From: Actinernus sp. WN-2022
Lineage: Eukaryota > Cnidaria > Anthozoa > Actiniaria > Actinernidae
Direction: 5' to 3'
Assembly: GCA_030867875.1 (NCBI GenBank)
Contig: JAOWCC010000577.1
Span: 89,633,740 to 89,697,739 of the forward strand
Length of the DNA: 64,000 nt
This document shows positions 59,291 to 64,000 of this stretch, one piece after another. Below the pieces are notes generated by a model. The model had not been told where the DNA came from and did not search any database. It saw only the letters and a list, made by a program, of their open reading frames with translations. The first letter of the stretch is position 1; the number at the start of each line of letters is the position of its first letter. The position numbers were made by a program, and so were the translations under genes.

Positions 59291-60103
59291 CTCATTCCTA
59301 ATCAGGTAGCGTTTAACCTATACAAGGCTTACATCATGCCTCACTTAGAATATTGCAGCCCGCTTTTATTAGGACTAAATAAGACACTTAGTACGAAATT
59401 AGAATCAGTGAATCATTTTGCACTGAGGACACCTTTAAGTTTAGGTAGTAGTGTGGACTACGACCAGATTCTTAACTCCTGTTCACTACAATCACTTGAC
59501 CACAGAAGAAGAGTCCAATCTCTGTTATTATTGTATAAATGTAAGAACATTAATGGCCCTTCCTATATTTCTGACCTATTTAAAGAATATAAAGTTTCCT
59601 ATAACTTAAGAGGCCACAAAGGTAAAGTTATGCAACCTTCATATCACTGTCTGTACCAGCATAATTCTTTTAATTACGTAGCTTCTCACATGTGGAATCA
59701 GTTGCCTGTAAAAAATAGATCTGCTGGTTCACTTCCTATATTTCGCAAACAGTTACTCAATCTGGATCTTACTAGTACTACCTATAGCTGCAAATGTCCA
59801 AGATGTCTCTCTTAACTCCCTATTGCTTACCAATTATATTGGTGTGGTTATCATTAGATAATAATTATTTTATTAATTATTATTTTCCATTTGTTTGTAA
59901 ATAGCTTTTTAAATAATTAGTTTATTGTAAATTGTAATTAGTCTTAATATTCTTAATATGTAGCTTACTCTATATTTGTGTAATTAATTTTAACATATAT
60001 CTGTATTAGTCGTGCGTTTTTACATGAGCCTTTGGCTCGGGAGATTGGGAAACCACTCCTGTACGTCAACGACGTTAAATAAATTATCCTTATCCTTATC
60101 CTT
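59291..60103 (+). mobile_element. CR1-like LINE, 5'-truncated, with target-site duplication
   Basis: The 3' end of the reverse transcriptase ORF is open from about 59300 to TAA at 59813-59815. It includes YKAYIMPHLEYCSPLLLGLN, SLDHRRRVQSLLLLYKCKN and NYVASHMWNQLP, all typical of the region after the RT core in CR1-like LINEs. A 290-base 3' UTR ends in a (TCCTTA)n tail. AACAAAAGAAT at 59280-59290 and AACAAAGAAT at 60104-60113 look like the target duplication with one base difference. The RT catalytic core is missing. Confidence 0.85.
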
Positions 60104-60344
60104 AACAAAGAATGAAATCAAAATTTTGAATAATGAACTTCATTTCAAGCTTTTCACAATAAAATCATCGTTTCTGGTGTTCGTTTAATTTCCATTGAAG
60201 GGATTCAAGCCTCAAACTGGTGACACATTATACAGATTTTTAGGTCTAAAAGTTTCTGTCCAGTTATTGGTGGAGTCGCAGTACGTGACCTTTTCAGCTG
60301 CAGCACTATTGACCTTAATCATAAAGGCATCAAAGCGAGGCTAG

Positions 60345-60545
60345 TTGTCCCAGGTAGCTTGCATATCACAGAAAGAGAAAACTCTACACTCAATGGCGGA
60401 AAATAACGTTAATTTCTTTATGACACAAAAGAACAACAAGAATCGAATATCTGACAGGCTCCAATTTTGCGATCTTTGGGACAACTGGCCTCGCTCTGAT
60501 ACCATTGTTACCAGACTTCTTCCCGATAGGAATAAAGTTACTAAC
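60345..60545. repeat. Dispersed repeat shared with 27.37-27.54 kb
   Basis: ATTTTGCGATCTTTGGGACAAC...TCTGATACCATTGTTACCAGA matches the same phrases at about 27478-27535, and TTAATTTCYTTAYGACACAA matches near 27402. No coding role is supported. Confidence 0.55.
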
Positions 60546-60589
60546 TAAAGGCGACAGCGCTGAGTAACAATCTCGTACCCAGACCCCAT

Positions 60590-60870
60590 TAACTGAATAA
60601 CGTGACGCGCGTAGACTAGGGACGACTGCAGCGTAAACAAAAATGGCGGAAATTTCTAAATTTAGCAAGTACCTTCATGAATAAGAGTTTTGCTGGATGG
60701 ATACTCAAATACTCATTTCCTTCAGAAACTGAGAAACAGCATATGTTTGAGACAATTTAGTTTAAGTTTTGGCCACTGGGATAAAATTGCCTCCAAACAC
60801 GAAATATTTACCGCCAATAGATAGTCTTTTCGGTTAAACATGCATCAACTCGCGCATGCGCCCTAGCTGA
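60590..60870. repeat. Dispersed repeat family member 2
   Basis: Related to 25496-26345. It carries GCGCATGCGCCCTAG at its right, as that copy does. Confidence 0.5.
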
Positions 60871-61112
60871 TTCAGCCCTGTCTCTGAAGGCATCGTTATA
60901 TCAAATAATGAGTGTCGATTTATAGGACTGGGCATGAAAACACTTTGTATCCTTGCGTGTTGCCTCCGTAGAGAAGCCCATCACCGTGAGCTAGTGTCTA
61001 TCTCCCATACTTAAGGCAGCACATTCCCAGATCAAGTTATTTTTAGAACACCCGAGATGAATAAATCCCATACCCCCGAGCGGAAGGCCGATAAATGCTT
61101 TTTTTTCTCACA

Positions 61113-61234
61113 ATAGACCAGTTTACAGTTCATCGCTGTTGTGCAAATCCTTTGTTTGTTTGACGGGCCACCAGATGCTAGACAATGGTGGGGCCCGCCA
61201 GTTGAAACCGATGTAGACAGTAAACTGGTCTATA
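61113..61234. repeat. Palindromic MITE (ATAGACCAGTTTAC)
   Basis: ATAGACCAGTTTAC at the left pairs with GTAAACTGGTCTAT at the right, about 122 bases, with weak inner pairing. A TA target duplication is possible. Confidence 0.65.
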
Positions 61235-61239
61235 TCGAG

Positions 61240-61803
61240 GTTATCTCTTTTCGTAACTGATCAATAGGAAGCATTGCTTGCCTAGTACATTGTTGCATAA
61301 AATTACTGTTCACGAGTCTTCTCGTTATTTTTTAACGCGGTAACCTGATTCATTCAATCAAACTTTTACACTGTGTATTTCACAAGTGTGGCTATTGTAT
61401 AAACGCCGGGACAAAATGGCCAAAATACACGGGTAAAAGTTTTATTGTGTTGGTTCCTGATCTGGGAACACACTGTCCCACAAATGCATAACACAGGGCG
61501 GCCCCTGATGGCGAACGAAGGTGGAAGAATCTCACGGCCTAATTTAGAACTTGGAAGGGTATTTTTTTTCTTCACGAAAACGTACGGTTTTTCCGAATAT
61601 AGAAAACGTAAATGTCCTACGATGACAGCTGCGGAAAATTAAAAATGACATTTCTAGCTATATTTTATCGATATGCTGCAATATACTGAGCTCTCATGCA
61701 TCACAGACTGGTACTGAAAGAACGTACCCACAATACGTTTTGCAACTTACATTGATAACTTTTTAGAACTCCTAATGGAAACATATATACGTCGCCATGT
61801 TTG
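61240..61803. other. Region 3' of the GPCR exon, nothing recognised
   Basis: Short frames only. It presumably contains the 3' UTR of the minus-strand GPCR gene. Confidence 0.4.
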
Positions 61804-62366
61804 TCAACAGACAGATTCGAAGCATGCTTCCTTCCGATCGTTGTATTTTTGGCTTAGACTTCTACAACTCATAGATGGAGACTGCTTATTATCTGAAATC
61901 AGATCATGCGTATTCCCGTTTAACTCTTTCCTTTTCACATTGGCAAATAGCTGTGTCGAGACCTCTCCATCGGTAAGCGAACGTCCTTTCCTCCCAGAGG
62001 TCTTCGAGACGACTGTCGCAAATTGACTTGTAGATTTTTTTATCGTTGTCCGACTAATGATAGACCGCTGACCATCTAAGGAGGTATCGCAGCCGAGGTA
62101 TTTCCCACTGACATCTCCACATGTGAGAATTCTTGAGAATTCGCGTCGGTAGTTAAGGTTAAAAACCGCGTAGATAACTGGATTAAAGGAGCTGTTTGCA
62201 GTTGTTAGCCATAGACTAAACAGGACAGCATAGGTTATTGGACCGTCTAGATGGTTGGTGATCGCTGTGTACATGAATATGACTTGAAAGGGAAGCCAGC
62301 ACAATGCAAAGATGACCACAACCATAACGAGCATGCGCAGTACGCTCACTCTGGCTCGTTGAGCAC
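61804..62366 (-). CDS. Rhodopsin-class (class A) GPCR, last coding exon
   Basis: On the minus strand, TTTCAG ends at 62367 and the exon opens GAQRARVSVLRMLVM. Helix 6 follows (VVVIFALCWLPFQVIFMY, with the class A CWxP motif). After a short loop with NHLDGP, helix 7 ends SSFNPVIYAVFN, the NPxxY motif. Next comes helix-8-like NLNYRREFSRIL and a cytoplasmic tail of about 105 residues rich in Ser/Thr and Lys, with a stop at 61804-61806. The exon start just before helix 6 means helices 1-5 lie in upstream exons, which I could not find up to the right edge. The motif style fits peptide receptors, but the ligand is not assignable. Confidence 0.9.
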
Positions 62367-64000
62367 CTGAAACACAAAGATGAATAACGTGAATCCCAAC
62401 TGGAATACCGCATGGCAAAACGTTATCTTCCGCTGGTCTTTTGGGAGGAGCCTTTGGTAAAGTTTACGAGGGCTTTAGTAAATAATTTTCAAACTTAGTC
62501 AATTAAACATTAAGAAAACTTAAGCTTGTTAATGTTTTAGGTTAATCTCTAAAGTAATTTTCGCTTATTTTTGACGAACATTTCACAGACGTAACAGCTG
62601 TATTTAAGCTTCAGTTTGGGCGGGAAACTGGCGGGACGCCGCGCGCTGTGTTTATCAAAAGCGCACGCGCCTAACATTTTGCCGTGTGCGATCGTTCGAA
62701 TCTTTTCCCGCCAAAATCAAAACATTCGTAACTATACGCACAGTGCTACGTGTGTTAATTTTCGAAAAGCATCAAATCTTGGAAAAAATATCGTGCAAAG
62801 GTTCCGAGTATACAGCGTTTTCAATCCCGGAAAAAGCTGATGAACCCAAAGTTGCTTGAAAAAGGTTAGCGTTCAGCTCGCCCTTGTAGTAACCAGATTC
62901 TGATGCCTATGATCTTTAGTGAGGCTGCTGGTGTTGGGGGCTATGCCATGCTGATGAGTCCTACACTCCACGGGTAATAAGATGTGAGCATGTATGTTAG
63001 ACGCTAGCCACGTCATAGCGTGTGCTGGGTAGTGACATGCAATTTGCTTGGTTATCTCTTATGGGTCATTGTGCTTTTTGTATATGGCCAAACTCTTAAC
63101 TTTATTCTTAATTCCGTAAACAATATCCTCGTTTTCTTATTGCTCTAATATTCTTTCCCTTCATAAAGATATAAATCTTCCTTCGAATGCAAATTGCTCA
63201 ACAAACGCATCAACTTTTCTCTTAAAGAATATGGCCCAACCGCGATACTGACTTAGCAGCCTTTTGTTCATTTCCGCTTCTTGAAACTATCAACCGAAAG
63301 AAGAAGATTTCCAATAAAGATTCAAATTGAAACTGTCACACAAAACAATAGGACTGTAAGGTTTATAAAAGGGTGGAAGACAACTCGTACAAAACCGACT
63401 TTTCAACCGGGACAAAATGGCCGCCATAGCGCGCAAAGCATGACGGTCGGTATAATGAAGGAAAAAAACATTTTTGTGTAAATAGAAATATCTCAAAAGG
63501 TGTTTAATAGATCTAGATTCAAGCGAGAAAACTAGACACGTTTCCTTGTTATTTAAATCATCGTATCGTTAATGCCGTAATAAAGAGGCCATATTGTAAG
63601 GCACTTGAACAGACTTTAATAACGGAAGAAGTTAGTCTTAATAATTATTTCATAAAATACAGGACATTTTCCCCTGTGAAATCGATCGACATCGTAAGCT
63701 GTTTGGTTAGAAAATATCTTTGTTTTCTTCCTTTTTTTCTTCTTTCTTTTTTCCACGTGAAAATTAGTATGAATGTAAGCTGTTTACATGAAAACATATA
63801 TATTCTCCATTTGGATATTATTATCAATCTAAGCTACTCTCGAAATGTCTTTTCCCATGAAAATACGTGCTATTTGTTATTTAGGATTAAGTCAGGAGTC
63901 AAGATGTCTCGGTTGATCCCAAGGGATGATGCATATGGTTCATTCATTGCTATTTATTCACGATAAATTATATTAATTTGCGAACCCTTCTCTCGAAAGC
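62367..64000. other. Upstream intron of the GPCR gene or intergenic, no exon found
   Basis: I looked on the minus strand for helix 1-5 signatures (GN, DRY, W in helix 4) and saw none. The open frame continuing to 62418 is intron read-through. Other short frames lack domains. Confidence 0.45.

Overview
The window is nuclear DNA of an animal, most likely a cnidarian and probably a stony coral. This is an inference from three things: a long intron-rich host gene on the + strand, dense palindromic MITEs and CR1/L2-like LINE ends, and a protein-primed DNA polymerase element with the gene style common in cnidarian genomes. No bacterial-type operons, rRNA or CRISPR were seen.

Layout. (1) 965-34429, +: most of one host gene, an orthologue of FAM149B1 (a ciliary protein family with a DUF3719 domain). 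I traced 18 coding exons with GT-AG borders and one unresolved phase break. The first exon lies left of the window. Its introns are full of repeats: a fold-back at 18-670; two apparently identical 1018-bp TTAA-flanked (piggyBac-type) elements; a 1455-bp TTAA-flanked element nested in one copy of a three-copy repeat; palindromic MITEs at 18-19.3 kb and 32.2-32.5 kb; a 53-bp minisatellite; and SINE and LINE scraps. (2) 34430-44620: no host gene seen. It holds palindromic MITEs, pentanucleotide and other tandem repeats, two LINE remnants and a 2.3-kb minisatellite with mixed 20/22-bp units. (3) About 44635-55275: a virus-like element with long inverted ends. From the left it encodes a Cys-rich zinc protein (+), a TFIIB-like factor (+, broken by a 1133-bp fold-back transposon carrying a RecQ helicase scrap), a two-helix membrane protein (-), a beta-rich virion-like protein (-, frameshifted), an unidentified decayed gene (+) and a protein-primed family B DNA polymerase (-, one in-frame stop plus at least two frameshifts). 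Each inner terminal repeat holds a palindrome of 60-odd-bp arms around a C-rich loop. Each outer repeat holds a 73-nt tRNA-like sequence. (4) 55280-61800: MITEs and a CR1-like LINE 3' end with target-site duplication. (5) 61804-62366, -: the last coding exon of a rhodopsin-class GPCR, whose upstream exons are not visible here.

The best candidate for something undescribed is region 3. It pairs a protein-primed polymerase with its own TFIIB-like factor and a small zinc protein, yet no retroviral-type integrase, packaging ATPase, protease or major capsid gene was visible. The copy is a fossil, because several genes are broken. I ran no database searches; all family names rest on motif recognition.
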